A stretch of 64,000 nt of DNA. It comes from an uncultured Paraprevotella sp. Lineage in GTDB: Bacteria; Bacteroidota; Bacteroidia; Bacteroidales; Bacteroidaceae. Location: positions 6,075-70,074 of the forward strand of contig URKA01000013.1 of assembly GCA_900548345.1 (NCBI GenBank), written 5' to 3'. The translations under genes were made by a program, and so were the position numbers. Shown piece by piece: positions 42,762 through 51,756 of this stretch (position 1 is the first letter of the stretch; every line of letters starts with the position of its first letter). The notes under the pieces are model-generated. The model was not told the DNA's origin, ran no database searches, and was given only the letters and a program-made list of their open reading frames with translations.

Positions 42762-45700
42762 TTACAACCCGCGGCCGTGGCAGTTCTTGAACTTCTTGCC
42801 GCTTCCGCAAGGACAGGGGTCGTTACGCCCCGGCAACTTGTCGGCAACGACAGGCTGCGACTTCGGCCGCTCGCGCGTATCACGCTGCGCCGCTGCCTGC
42901 TGGTTGGGGTCGGTCAGGTCCTCACGAGACTCTATATAACGCTCCTTGGGAGCACGTTCGGGAGCCGCCTCACGCACTTCTTCCGGTGCCTGAACCGGAA
43001 TCTGACCGCGCATCAGCACACTGACGGTCTGGTTGTACATCTTGTTCACCATGTCATCGAAGAGTTTCGCGCTTTCCAGTTTGAAAATCAAGAGCGGGTC
43101 TTTCTGTTCGTAGCTGGCATTCTGCACCGAATGTTTCAGCTCGTCCAGCGCGCGCAGGTTTTCTTTCCAGGCCTCATCAATGGTGTGCAGCATAATCGCT
43201 TTCTCGAAAGCCGTCACCACGGAACGGGATTCCGTTTCGTAAGCCTCCTTGAGCGGTGTGGAAATCTGATAGATGCGGCGTCCGTCGGTAATGGGCACCA
43301 TGATATTCTCGTACATCATGCCCTGGGTTTCGTACACCTGCTTGATGACCGGATTGGCCACACCGGCCAGCATGTCGGTCTTCTGCTTGAAACGTGCCAT
43401 GGCTGCCTGGAAAGCCTTCTCGCAAAGGTCATCCCGCTTCATGCTCTGGAACTCGACTTCATTGAAAGGCACTTCCATGGCCATCGTTTCGATAAAGCCC
43501 TCCTTGCATCCGTAGTAATCGTTGTTCTCAATGATGTTCACGCAACGGTCCCAAATCATATTGGCAATGTCCATGCCCAGACGTTCGCCCAACAAGGCAT
43601 GGCGGCGTTTCTCGTAAACCACCGTACGCTGCTTGTTCATCACGTCATCATATTCCAGCAAACGCTTGCGCACGCCGAAATGGTTTTCCTCCACCTTCTT
43701 CTGTGCCCGTTCGATGGACTTGTTCAACATGGAATGTTCGAGCATCTCACCGTCCTCGAAGTGGAAACGGTCCATCCAACGTGCCATTTTGTCACCGGCA
43801 AACAGACGCATCAGTTTGTCTTCGACCGACACGTAGAACACGGAAGACCCCGGGTCGCCCTGACGTCCCGCACGACCGCGCAACTGCCGGTCCACACGGC
43901 GGCTCTCATGACGCTCCGTACCGATGATGGCCAGACCGCCCGCCGCCTTCACTTCATCGCTCAACTTGATGTCGGTACCACGTCCGGCCATGTTGGTGGC
44001 GATGGTCACCGTACTGCTCTGACCGGCTTTCGCCACGATGTCGGCCTCCTGCTGGTGCAATTTGGCGTTCAACACATTGTGCGGTATCTTGCGCATCTGG
44101 AGCATCTTGCTCAGCATTTCGGAAATTTCCACCGAGGTGGTACCCACGAGCACCGGACGTCCGGCCTTCACGAGTTCCTCGATTTCGAGTATCACAGCCT
44201 TGTACTTCTCACGCTGTGTCTTATAGACGCGGTCGTTCATATCGATACGCGCCACCGGACGGTTCGTCGGGATTTCCACCACATCGAGTTTGTAGATGTC
44301 CCAGAACTCACCGGCTTCCGTAATGGCCGTACCGGTCATTCCGGACAGTTTATGGTACATACGGAAATAGTTCTGCAGGGTAATCGTAGCGAAAGTCTGC
44401 GTAGCCGCCTGCACCTTCACGTGCTCCTTGGCCTCGACAGCCTGATGCAAACCGTCGCTCCACCGGCGGCCGTCCATGATACGCCCCGTCTGCTCATCGA
44501 CAATCTTCACCTCGCCGTCCACTATGACGTATTCATCATCCCTGTTGAACATGGTATAAGCCTTCAACAGCTGCTGCAAGGTGTGCATGCGTTCGCTCTT
44601 GACGGCATAGTCGGAAAAGAGTTGGTCTTTCTTCATCACCTTTTCCTCATCGGTCAGACGACTGTCGGCTTCCAGCTCCGACATGGCGGACGTGATGTCG
44701 GGCATCACGAACAGGTCGGGGTCGGACGTGGCCTGCGCCAGCCATGCAAAGCCCCGGTCTGTCAGGTCTACGCTGTTCTGTTTCTCTTCCACCACGAAAT
44801 AAAGCGGCTCGACAGCTTCAGGCATACGCTTGTTGTTGTTCTCCATGTAGATTTCTTCCGTCTTCAACATGCCCGACTTGATGCCTTGCTCGGAAAGGAA
44901 CTTGATGAGCGGCTTGTTTTTGGGAAGGGCCTTGTGGCTGCGGTACAGTTGCAGGAATCCGTGTTCCACCACATCCTTCTGGTCGGACGCGATGTCGCGC
45001 TTGGCTTCCGCCAGCAACTGGGTGGCCAGCTGACGCTGCACACCGACCAGTTTCTCCACCAGAGGCTGATATTGCTCATACATCTGGTCGTCGCCCTTGG
45101 GCACAGGACCGGAAATAATCAACGGTGTACGGGCATCGTCAATCAACACGGAGTCAACCTCGTCGACAATCGCATAATTGTGCGCACGCTGTACCAGGTC
45201 TTTCGGCTGCATGGCCATGTTGTCGCGCAGATAGTCGAAACCGAACTCGTTGTTCGTTCCAAAAGTAATGTCTGCCAGATAAGCCCTGCGGCGCGCTTCG
45301 CTGTTGGGCTGATGCTTGTCGATACAATCCACGCTCAGTCCGTGGAACATATAGAGCGGCCCCATCCATTCGGAGTCACGCTTGGCCAGATAATCGTTCA
45401 CGGTCACCACATGCACACCGTTACCGGTCAGCGCGTTCAGGAATACCGGAAGGGTGGCCACCAAAGTCTTACCTTCACCGGTCGCCATCTCGGCAATCTT
45501 TCCCTGATGCAACACGATACCACCGAACAACTGCACATCGTAGTGAATCATGTTCCACACCGTATCGTTTCCACCTGCCGTCCAATGATTATGATAGATT
45601 GCACGGTCACCGTCAATCTCTACAAAGTCATGCTTTGCCGCGAGTTCACGGTCAAAATCCGTAGCCGTCACCTCCACCGTCTCGTTCTTGGCAAACCGTT

Positions 45701-46055
45701 CCGCAGTAGCCTTGACAATAGAAAAGACTACGGGCATGACCTCGTTCAACGCTACTTCATAACGTTCGAGAACCTCCTTTTCAAGTTTGTCGATTTGTGT
45801 AAAGAGAGACGAGCGGTCTTCAATGGGTGTCTCTTCCACTTTCTTGCGGAGCCCGACAATCTTCTCCTTGATTTCATCGGCAGAATGCTGCACGTAGTTC
45901 TTGATTTCCTGCGTTTTGGCACGCAAGGCGTCATTGCTCAACGCCTGAATCTCAGGATAAGCCTTCTTCACCGTCTCCACCAAAGGCTGAATCGCCTTCA
46001 TATCTCTGGTCGACTTGTTACCGAAAAGCTTACTTAAAAACTTATTTATATCCAT
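42762..46055 (-). CDS. secA: Protein translocase subunit SecA
   Basis: The ATPase motor that drives preproteins through SecYEG. The 1097-residue product has Walker A ATGEGKT near residue 190, Walker B DEVDSVLIDDARTPL, the preprotein cross-linking domain, the second nucleotide-binding domain (TNMAGRGTDIKL), the helical scaffold and wing domains, and a C-terminal zinc-binding SEC-C tail (DPCPCGSGKKFKNCHGRGL). It is longer than E. coli SecA (901 residues) by insertions in the first half, as is usual in Bacteroidetes. The frame extends upstream to 46100; the ATG at 46055 (MDINKFLSKLFG) matches the family start. Confidence 0.97.
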   Translation of the reverse strand: MDINKFLSKLFGNKSTRDMKAIQPLVETVKKAYPEIQALSNDALRAKTQEIKNYVQHSADEIKEKIVGLRKKVEETPIEDRSSLFTQIDKLEKEVLERYEVALNEVMPVVFSIVKATAERFAKNETVEVTATDFDRELAAKHDFVEIDGDRAIYHNHWTAGGNDTVWNMIHYDVQLFGGIVLHQGKIAEMATGEGKTLVATLPVFLNALTGNGVHVVTVNDYLAKRDSEWMGPLYMFHGLSVDCIDKHQPNSEARRRAYLADITFGTNNEFGFDYLRDNMAMQPKDLVQRAHNYAIVDEVDSVLIDDARTPLIISGPVPKGDDQMYEQYQPLVEKLVGVQRQLATQLLAEAKRDIASDQKDVVEHGFLQLYRSHKALPKNKPLIKFLSEQGIKSGMLKTEEIYMENNNKRMPEAVEPLYFVVEEKQNSVDLTDRGFAWLAQATSDPDLFVMPDITSAMSELEADSRLTDEEKVMKKDQLFSDYAVKSERMHTLQQLLKAYTMFNRDDEYVIVDGEVKIVDEQTGRIMDGRRWSDGLHQAVEAKEHVKVQAATQTFATITLQNYFRMYHKLSGMTGTAITEAGEFWDIYKLDVVEIPTNRPVARIDMNDRVYKTQREKYKAVILEIEELVKAGRPVLVGTTSVEISEMLSKMLQMRKIPHNVLNAKLHQQEADIVAKAGQSSTVTIATNMAGRGTDIKLSDEVKAAGGLAIIGTERHESRRVDRQLRGRAGRQGDPGSSVFYVSVEDKLMRLFAGDKMARWMDRFHFEDGEMLEHSMLNKSIERAQKKVEENHFGVRKRLLEYDDVMNKQRTVVYEKRRHALLGERLGMDIANMIWDRCVNIIENNDYYGCKEGFIETMAMEVPFNEVEFQSMKRDDLCEKAFQAAMARFKQKTDMLAGVANPVIKQVYETQGMMYENIMVPITDGRRIYQISTPLKEAYETESRSVVTAFEKAIMLHTIDEAWKENLRALDELKHSVQNASYEQKDPLLIFKLESAKLFDDMVNKMYNQTVSVLMRGQIPVQAPEEVREAAPERAPKERYIESREDLTDPNQQAAAQRDTRERPKSQPVVADKLPGRNDPCPCGSGKKFKNCHGRGL

Positions 46056-46104
46056 ATATCTTGTTTTGTTTTTATCACACAACAGCCTTATGTACTTCAA
46101 AGTA

Positions 46105-46112
46105 CAAAGGTA
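46105..46112 (-). promoter_or_regulatory. Probable -7 promoter box of secA
   Basis: TACCTTTG on the minus strand, 50 bases before the secA ATG. A matching -33 TTTG is not seen at the usual spacing. Confidence 0.4.
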
Positions 46113-46159
46113 TTAAAAAAAGTTGATGCAGAATAGAAAAATTCGGAAATACTCCGTCA

Positions 46160-47746
46160 TCAGCGCACAGCCGACAAGGGAGCGGCCGAACAGGCATTGG
46201 GTGCCCTTATGCGCATGAAACGCGCCACGGTAGGTGCAATGCAGTCCACCAACACAGGTGTCTTGATGGTTTCGGGACGCACATTACATCCGAAAAAGAA
46301 TACGGGAAAGCCGAAATAAGATACCCGTGTCATGGTCCGTTCCTGGGTATCGTTATTCACCACAGTCCACCCCGGCTGGGTTTCGATGAATATATCGCCC
46401 GAACGCATCTGGTTGAAACCGTTACGCAGACGATTGATGCCGGATACGCCGGACGACAAAGCCAGACGCTCGGACGTATACACGTCTTTCACGCCCGCCA
46501 TCTGAATCAGGAATGCCTGAGAGCGTTCCAAGACCTCGCTCAGGTTAAGCTGTTTGTCCTCTATCAGTTTCTGGTTGAGAAACAGTTGCGAACCGAATTC
46601 CGTCTCTACGTACTTACCCTGACCGTAGACGGCCATCAGGTACATGTTCAGCAAAGAAGATGCACGGGTGACATTGAAAGTTCCTGAGGGAATGCGATAT
46701 TTCGTCAGGTCTGCCATCTCGCCATCGGCATAACCTGTTGAGGTGACCACCAAAAGAAAATTTCCGGCACCGACCTTCTTCTCCAACGCGGCTATCAGTT
46801 CCGCCATCTTAAGGTCGAGACGCACGTATGTGTCCTGCAACTCGACCGGACATTCAGCCACCGGCCGATGCTCATACGTACCGGCATAATAGGTCACGGA
46901 CAGGAAGTCCGTCACACGGTCCGCCCCTACGTCCGTATGGTTGAGACAATGGATAACGAAGCGGTTCACTTCATCGTTCACACAGGCACTTGTCTTGAAA
47001 GAACGGAACTTCCCGTCACCCGTAAAACCATGCTTGAAACTCTTGCTTTCCTGCGGTGAGATAAAGAAATTGAAGTTACCTACAACAGGACTGATTGGCT
47101 TCCATTCGATATCTGAAATACGATTTCCCAAGCGGGCCGAGACATCATACCGCAAGGCCCAGTCGGGATAGGCGCCGTAATACGACGTACTGCACCACTG
47201 CCCGGAAGCATCATCTATCCAAAAAGCACCGTCGGCGGCATGACCGGCCGACAATATGGCCGCATCGGCTTCCGGCGCCACACCATAAACCAACGCACGG
47301 CCTCCCGTGGCCACCTTCAGTTCATCCGTAATGGTAGACACATTCAGTGAGGCCGGAGAGAACCTGTCGGAAGTCAGCCATCCCTGGCATGACGTATCAT
47401 CCACACAATAAGCGGGCCGCAAGGTCTTACGGTCCATCCATCGCTCACCCACAATTCCGTTGTCGTACGGCACGGTTCCGGTCATCACGCACGCTACGGC
47501 CGAAGCCCTGTCTATATGGGTAAAGGGATAAGACGCATCCATGTAGCTCCGCCCCTCACGCAGGATTTTGTTGAATCCGCCAGGACCGAACAAAGGAGAG
47601 AATGCCTCCATATAATCGGTACGGAACTGGTCTATCATCACATTCACCACGAGTTTGGGCACAGGACTGGCCGTCTGGGCTTCCAAATTGGCCCAAGTCA
47701 GTGCCACAATCAATGGCGTCAGGAAACGATAGCTTCTGTGAGGCAT
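46160..47746 (-). CDS. Alkaline-phosphatase-superfamily protein (PafA-like), exported
   Basis: A 528-residue periplasmic phosphatase or phosphodiesterase. After a signal peptide (RSYRFLTPLIVALTWANLEAQ) comes VVNVMIDQFRTDYME, with the first metal-binding Asp, then FTHIDRASAVACVMTGTVPYDNGIVG, the region that carries the Thr/Ser nucleophile in this superfamily. Later parts include the YYAGTYEH segment and a C-terminal SGVSGINRLRNG region. This resembles the PafA alkaline phosphatases of Bacteroidetes, but the metal ligands cannot all be checked by eye. It lies 7 bases after the DUF4105 gene, so the two form a unit. Confidence 0.85.
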   Translation of the reverse strand: MPHRSYRFLTPLIVALTWANLEAQTASPVPKLVVNVMIDQFRTDYMEAFSPLFGPGGFNKILREGRSYMDASYPFTHIDRASAVACVMTGTVPYDNGIVGERWMDRKTLRPAYCVDDTSCQGWLTSDRFSPASLNVSTITDELKVATGGRALVYGVAPEADAAILSAGHAADGAFWIDDASGQWCSTSYYGAYPDWALRYDVSARLGNRISDIEWKPISPVVGNFNFFISPQESKSFKHGFTGDGKFRSFKTSACVNDEVNRFVIHCLNHTDVGADRVTDFLSVTYYAGTYEHRPVAECPVELQDTYVRLDLKMAELIAALEKKVGAGNFLLVVTSTGYADGEMADLTKYRIPSGTFNVTRASSLLNMYLMAVYGQGKYVETEFGSQLFLNQKLIEDKQLNLSEVLERSQAFLIQMAGVKDVYTSERLALSSGVSGINRLRNGFNQMRSGDIFIETQPGWTVVNNDTQERTMTRVSYFGFPVFFFGCNVRPETIKTPVLVDCIAPTVARFMRIRAPNACSAAPLSAVR

Positions 47747-47753
47747 GGTATAT

Positions 47754-48932
47754 TTAATCTTTTCTTTTTCTTTCTTTCAACAGGTAACTACAAGAACGTA
47801 GCCACAAAGTCAGTGCCAAAGGTACAACTACCACACAAAAATCCTGCGGTATCCAGACAGAAAAAAGTATAAAAAACATTAAAACGAGCATATTTACCTC
47901 ATGATAATATGTTTTTTTCCCCTTCACGGCACAATATACGACCCTCGGCATGGCCAAAAGTGGCATCGGATTGAACACCCATATCTGCCAGTTGGACCCG
48001 ACTGTAGGATGAATCGAAAAGAAGAAAAGAAACGTCACCACCAGACCCATACCCCCGACCAAGGTCATCAGCAAAGCATCAAGCCACCAGAAGCATTTCA
48101 GCCGACGGTATTCATCACATGTGAGTAAAAGCACCACGACAAACAATCCCCATGCACATAAGGCGGGCGACACTCCACTACCCGCGTCATCCGCATCTTG
48201 CCGCCCTTCGACAACCTGTGCCGTAGACAACACCAACGGACGCACTCTTCCGGCAGAGTCCTTGATTACGGCATCTTCAAAATAACGCATCAGGAAGAAC
48301 GGAGCGAACATCTCCTGCCGTATCCCAATCGGCCTGTCCGCCTCACAGCCCAGACAAATGTCGTTTCCCAATTCCGCCCAAGGATGCCGGCGGGTATACT
48401 GGTGTACAATCTCCCGATATGTCCGCACCGTATCGGAACGGGGATAGACAATCTCGCCCGACACGGCCTCTTCGATGCGGTCACGTGCCCGCGTCGTACA
48501 ATTATCGTAAAAGAAGTTATAAAGATACACCCTGTTCTCCGGTAACATATTCTCTGTCAACAGTGCCCACAGACGTAGTTTTTCAGACGTGGTCAGATTA
48601 AGCGTCTGTTGATAGACGGCAGAACCGCGTTCGGCATATTCCTGTATAAAATATTCAAACGGAGCGGCTCCAATCTGATAATCGCATTCTCCGCGCGTAA
48701 AGCGCCAGATGAAATTCGGACGGTTAAAACTGAACATACCGTAATTGAACACCCAGTCCTCTCCCGTGGCATAATTGTTGACGCGAATGGCCGTATGACC
48801 GTAAAGAGCATACACTTCTTGTCCCGGCGCACAGGTCATCAGACTGACATCGAGCGAATCGGCAGGCATGGCTTGTCCGCCCGTACATATATATAATAAG
48901 GTGTAAAAGACAAATAATTTCAGAGACTTCAT
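47754..48932 (-). CDS. DUF4105 (Lnb N-terminal-like) membrane protein
   Basis: A 392-residue envelope protein. It has a signal peptide or N-terminal anchor (LKLFVFYTLLYICTGGQA), then a DUF4105 domain (LYGHTAIRVNN ... YNFFYDNCTTRARD, with the conserved His near the start and the DNCTTR cysteine motif). This domain is related to NlpC/P60-like papain folds. The last 150 residues hold about five membrane segments. The ATG at 48932 is preferred because a -7 box ends at 48956, leaving too short a leader for the ATG at 48950. It is co-transcribed with the phosphatase gene. Confidence 0.87.
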   Translation of the reverse strand: MKSLKLFVFYTLLYICTGGQAMPADSLDVSLMTCAPGQEVYALYGHTAIRVNNYATGEDWVFNYGMFSFNRPNFIWRFTRGECDYQIGAAPFEYFIQEYAERGSAVYQQTLNLTTSEKLRLWALLTENMLPENRVYLYNFFYDNCTTRARDRIEEAVSGEIVYPRSDTVRTYREIVHQYTRRHPWAELGNDICLGCEADRPIGIRQEMFAPFFLMRYFEDAVIKDSAGRVRPLVLSTAQVVEGRQDADDAGSGVSPALCAWGLFVVVLLLTCDEYRRLKCFWWLDALLMTLVGGMGLVVTFLFFFSIHPTVGSNWQIWVFNPMPLLAMPRVVYCAVKGKKTYYHEVNMLVLMFFILFSVWIPQDFCVVVVPLALTLWLRSCSYLLKERKRKD

Positions 48933-48955
48933 AAAACATATACTTTTCAAGTCTG

Positions 48956-48988
48956 CAAAGTTAGTTTATTTTCCGTTCCGGTCATAAA
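48956..48988 (-). promoter_or_regulatory. Promoter of the DUF4105-phosphatase unit
   Basis: On the minus strand TTTA (48988-48985) and TAACTTTG (48963-48956) are 21 bases apart; the -33 box has one mismatch. It faces away from the coaX promoter. Confidence 0.5.
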
Positions 48989-49056
48989 AGTACCCTAAAA
49001 AAGTAAAGACAGTATCTTTTCGACTGCGAAAACATATAATCTGCTTATTTTTTAAT

Positions 49057-49064
49057 TAACTTTG
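49057..49064 (+). promoter_or_regulatory. Probable -7 promoter box of the coaX operon
   Basis: TAACTTTG, 20 bases before the coaX ATG. No clear TTTG lies 20 bases upstream. Confidence 0.45.
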
Positions 49065-49084
49065 CAGCCGCAAACCATACATAC

Positions 49085-49810
49085 GTGAATTTAATTATCG
49101 ACATAGGCAATACACTTGCCAAATTAGTGGCGTTCGATGGAGAAACCCCGGTTGAGGAAATCAAGACCTCCAATGAGACATTGGAAGGACTACCTGAGTT
49201 CCTGCGAAAATATCCGTTCCGCAGAGGTATTGTCGGAACGGTGTTCGGTATCACATCCGAAGTCAGGAAGAAACTGGACAACATCAAGTTTCCGTTACTC
49301 TACCTGAACGCACACACCCCCATTCCCATCCGCAACGATTACCGAACCCCTGAGACCTTGGGAACCGACCGCCTGGCAGCAGCAGTCGGAGCATACAGCC
49401 AGTTTCCGGGACGGAACATACTCATCATTGATGCCGGTACCTGCCTGACATACGAGTTCATCAACAAAGAAGGGCATTACCGTGGCGGCTACATATCACC
49501 CGGACTACAGATGCGCATGAAAGCCCTGCATGCCTTTACGGCCAAACTGCCGCTGATCGACAGCGAAGGTGATGTGCCCGAACTCGGCTACGACACGGAA
49601 ACCTCCATACGCGCCGGTGTCATTCAAGGCATCAGGCTCGAAATAGAAGGACATATCAAACAATTTCAAGAGAAATACTCAGACCTTTTGGTTTTTTTAA
49701 CGGGAGGCGATAATTTTAACTTTGATAGCAAAATAAAAAACCTCATCTTTGCAGATAAATATATTGTCCCTAAAGGACTGAACAGAATATTAGCATTTAA
49801 TAATGAATAA
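49085..49810 (+). CDS. coaX: Type III pantothenate kinase
   Basis: Phosphorylates pantothenate in the first step of coenzyme A synthesis. The 241-residue product has the ASKHA-fold motifs IDIGNTLAKL (residues 5-14), GTDRLAAAVGA near 94-104, and IDAGTCLTYEF near 118-128, followed by GGYISPGLQMRMKALH, all typical of CoaX. The stop overlaps the next gene's start by eight bases (49803-49810). It begins a five-gene plus-strand operon of coaX, barrel protein, lptC, a CorC-type gene and ppiD. Confidence 0.95.
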   Translation: MNLIIDIGNTLAKLVAFDGETPVEEIKTSNETLEGLPEFLRKYPFRRGIVGTVFGITSEVRKKLDNIKFPLLYLNAHTPIPIRNDYRTPETLGTDRLAAAVGAYSQFPGRNILIIDAGTCLTYEFINKEGHYRGGYISPGLQMRMKALHAFTAKLPLIDSEGDVPELGYDTETSIRAGVIQGIRLEIEGHIKQFQEKYSDLLVFLTGGDNFNFDSKIKNLIFADKYIVPKGLNRILAFNNE

Positions 49811-51110
49811 ATTCAGATACATCTTACTTATCATGTTGCTCTTGGCGGCAGCACTATATGTCACGGCACAGACCAACGGCTCCAACTCCCCGTACTCCCG
49901 GTTTGGATTGGGTAGTCTGAGCGACCAATCACAGGGATTCAACAAGGCAATGAGCGGGCTGAGCCTCGGATTCAGAGAGGGGAACCGCATCAACATGCAG
50001 AACCCGGCGTCATATTCTGCCATCGATTCCTTAGCATTCATCTTTGATGTGGGTATGTCACTGCAAAACGCCAATTTCAAAAACGGAGGAAAAAGCGTGA
50101 ATGCATACAACACCACACTGGATTATGTGAACGCCGCATTCCGTCTCCGTCCGGGATTGGGCTTTTCTCTCGGCTTTGTGCCCTATTCAACCATCGGCTA
50201 CAAATACTCTTCCGACAGCAAATATCTCAACGACCATTTCCAGACGGGCACAGCCATGTACTACACAAACACATACACCGGAGACGGCGGACTGCACCAG
50301 ATTTACATGGGAGTGGGATGGAATCCGGTCGGCGCGCTCTCACTCGGTGTCAACGTAGGCTACCTGTGGGGAACATACAATGAAAGTATCAGACAAACGT
50401 TCTACGAAGGCACGACGGAAAGCACATCAAACAACGGACTCCAACGCAAAGTGGAAGCCAATCTGTCTTCCTACAAAATCGACCTCGGCGTGCAATATCC
50501 CATCCACATAGGAAACAATGTGCTGACACCGGGTATTACCTACGGCATCGGACATACCTTGAACTCCACCGCACATTGCTACGAATTCCAGGCCAATTCG
50601 GACACGATACCCACACACATCCCCAAAGCGTTCGATTTACCGACCTCCTTCGGCGTAGGAATTGCATGGGCACATGGCAAACAATGGACCGTGGGCGTTG
50701 ATGTAACCCACCAGCTATGGAGCAAATGCCATATACCGCAGATTATCGATGACCAGTTCGTCAGTATCGCAAACTATCAGGACAGGACCAAAATCATCAT
50801 CGGTGGAGAATTCCAACCCGACAGACAAAGCAGAAAGTACCTGAGACGTGTGCAGTATCGCCTGGGAGCATCCTACACCACACCTTATTATAAGATTGAC
50901 GGACACGACTCCCCACGGGAGTTCAGTCTTTCAGCCGGATTCGGACTTCCCATAACCAACAACATCAACAGCCGTTCGGCAATCAACGTCTCTTTCCAAT
51001 GGGTAAAAGCCGCACCGTCCCGGTCCACCATGATCACGGAGAACTATCTGCGTCTTAACATTGGCCTTACGTTCAACGAAAGATGGTTCATGAAGTGGAA
51101 GATTCAATAA
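49803..51110 (+). CDS. Outer-membrane beta-barrel protein (FadL/OmpP1-like)
   Basis: A 435-residue exported protein: signal peptide (YILLIMLLLAAALYVTAQ), a Gly/Asn/Ser-rich start (SPYSRFGLGSLSDQSQGF), then alternating amphipathic strands rich in aromatic residues up to the C-terminus. The phrases MQNPASYSAIDSLAFIFDVG and RPGLGFSLGFVPYSTIGYKY fit the FadL-like barrels found in Bacteroidetes. It starts inside the coaX end and shares one base (TAATG) with the lptC start, so all three are coupled. The transported substrate is unknown. Confidence 0.85.
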   Translation: MNKFRYILLIMLLLAAALYVTAQTNGSNSPYSRFGLGSLSDQSQGFNKAMSGLSLGFREGNRINMQNPASYSAIDSLAFIFDVGMSLQNANFKNGGKSVNAYNTTLDYVNAAFRLRPGLGFSLGFVPYSTIGYKYSSDSKYLNDHFQTGTAMYYTNTYTGDGGLHQIYMGVGWNPVGALSLGVNVGYLWGTYNESIRQTFYEGTTESTSNNGLQRKVEANLSSYKIDLGVQYPIHIGNNVLTPGITYGIGHTLNSTAHCYEFQANSDTIPTHIPKAFDLPTSFGVGIAWAHGKQWTVGVDVTHQLWSKCHIPQIIDDQFVSIANYQDRTKIIIGGEFQPDRQSRKYLRRVQYRLGASYTTPYYKIDGHDSPREFSLSAGFGLPITNNINSRSAINVSFQWVKAAPSRSTMITENYLRLNIGLTFNERWFMKWKIQ

Positions 51111-51754
51111 TGCGGAAACATTCGGAGAAACTTGTCACAGGACTCTCAGGTATAACACGCACCACGGTATCCTTATGGATAACCGTCATGCTGATTCTTT
51201 GCGTCTCGTGTGCCGGTGAGGAAAAACAGCACGCACCGGCAGTCAATGAGCAGGATTCGCTCCCCTTCATGCAATCGAAGGGTATATCCACCCTCATATC
51301 CGACTCCGGTGTCATGCGCTATAAGATTACGGCCGAGGAGTGGGACATCTACAACTCTACCAATCCCCCGAAATGGGTCTTCATCAAAGGATTGTTGCTG
51401 GAAAAGTTCGATTCTACGTTCCATATCGACTGGTTCGTCCAATCGGACACCGCATACTGCCACAACCAACAGTTGTGGGAACTGCGCGGCCGTGTTGTGG
51501 TGCGCAACCAGCAAGGCACCGTCTTCACCAGCGAAGAATTATTCTGGGACATGGACCGCCATGAGATGTATTCTCATCTGTTCATGAGGATACGCACCCC
51601 GGAACGCATGATACAAGGATACAACTTCCGCTCCAACGAGCAAATGACCGTATATAAAATAGAAAGTTCCCAAGGCGAAGCACCTTTCAAAGACAAGGAA
51701 GATACGGAATCAACCGACTCCGTCATGCGCGCCGCCCCCACCAAACCACAATAA
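51110..51754 (+). CDS. lptC: LPS export protein LptC, probable lipoprotein
   Basis: A 214-residue inner-membrane-linked periplasmic protein that receives LPS from LptFG and passes it to LptA. A long N-terminal segment ends in the lipobox LILCVSC near Cys34, suggesting a lipoprotein rather than the transmembrane form of E. coli. The rest has the LptC beta-jellyroll pattern (MRYKITAEEWDIYN ... LRGRVVVRNQQGTVFTSEEL). The start at 51110 overlaps the upstream stop as TAATG; an earlier ATG at 51083 lies inside the barrel gene. Two bases separate it from the next gene. Its ATPase partner lptB lies at 16696-17505. Confidence 0.88.
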   Translation: MRKHSEKLVTGLSGITRTTVSLWITVMLILCVSCAGEEKQHAPAVNEQDSLPFMQSKGISTLISDSGVMRYKITAEEWDIYNSTNPPKWVFIKGLLLEKFDSTFHIDWFVQSDTAYCHNQQLWELRGRVVVRNQQGTVFTSEELFWDMDRHEMYSHLFMRIRTPERMIQGYNFRSNEQMTVYKIESSQGEAPFKDKEDTESTDSVMRAAPTKPQ

Positions 51755-51756
51755 CA

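Noticed and set aside
42741..46037. Open frame of 1098 codons on the plus strand, opposite secA
   Set aside because: It mirrors secA almost exactly, is rich in His, Leu and Arg as expected from complementing biased codons, and has no recognisable domain. SecA motifs on the minus strand are complete.
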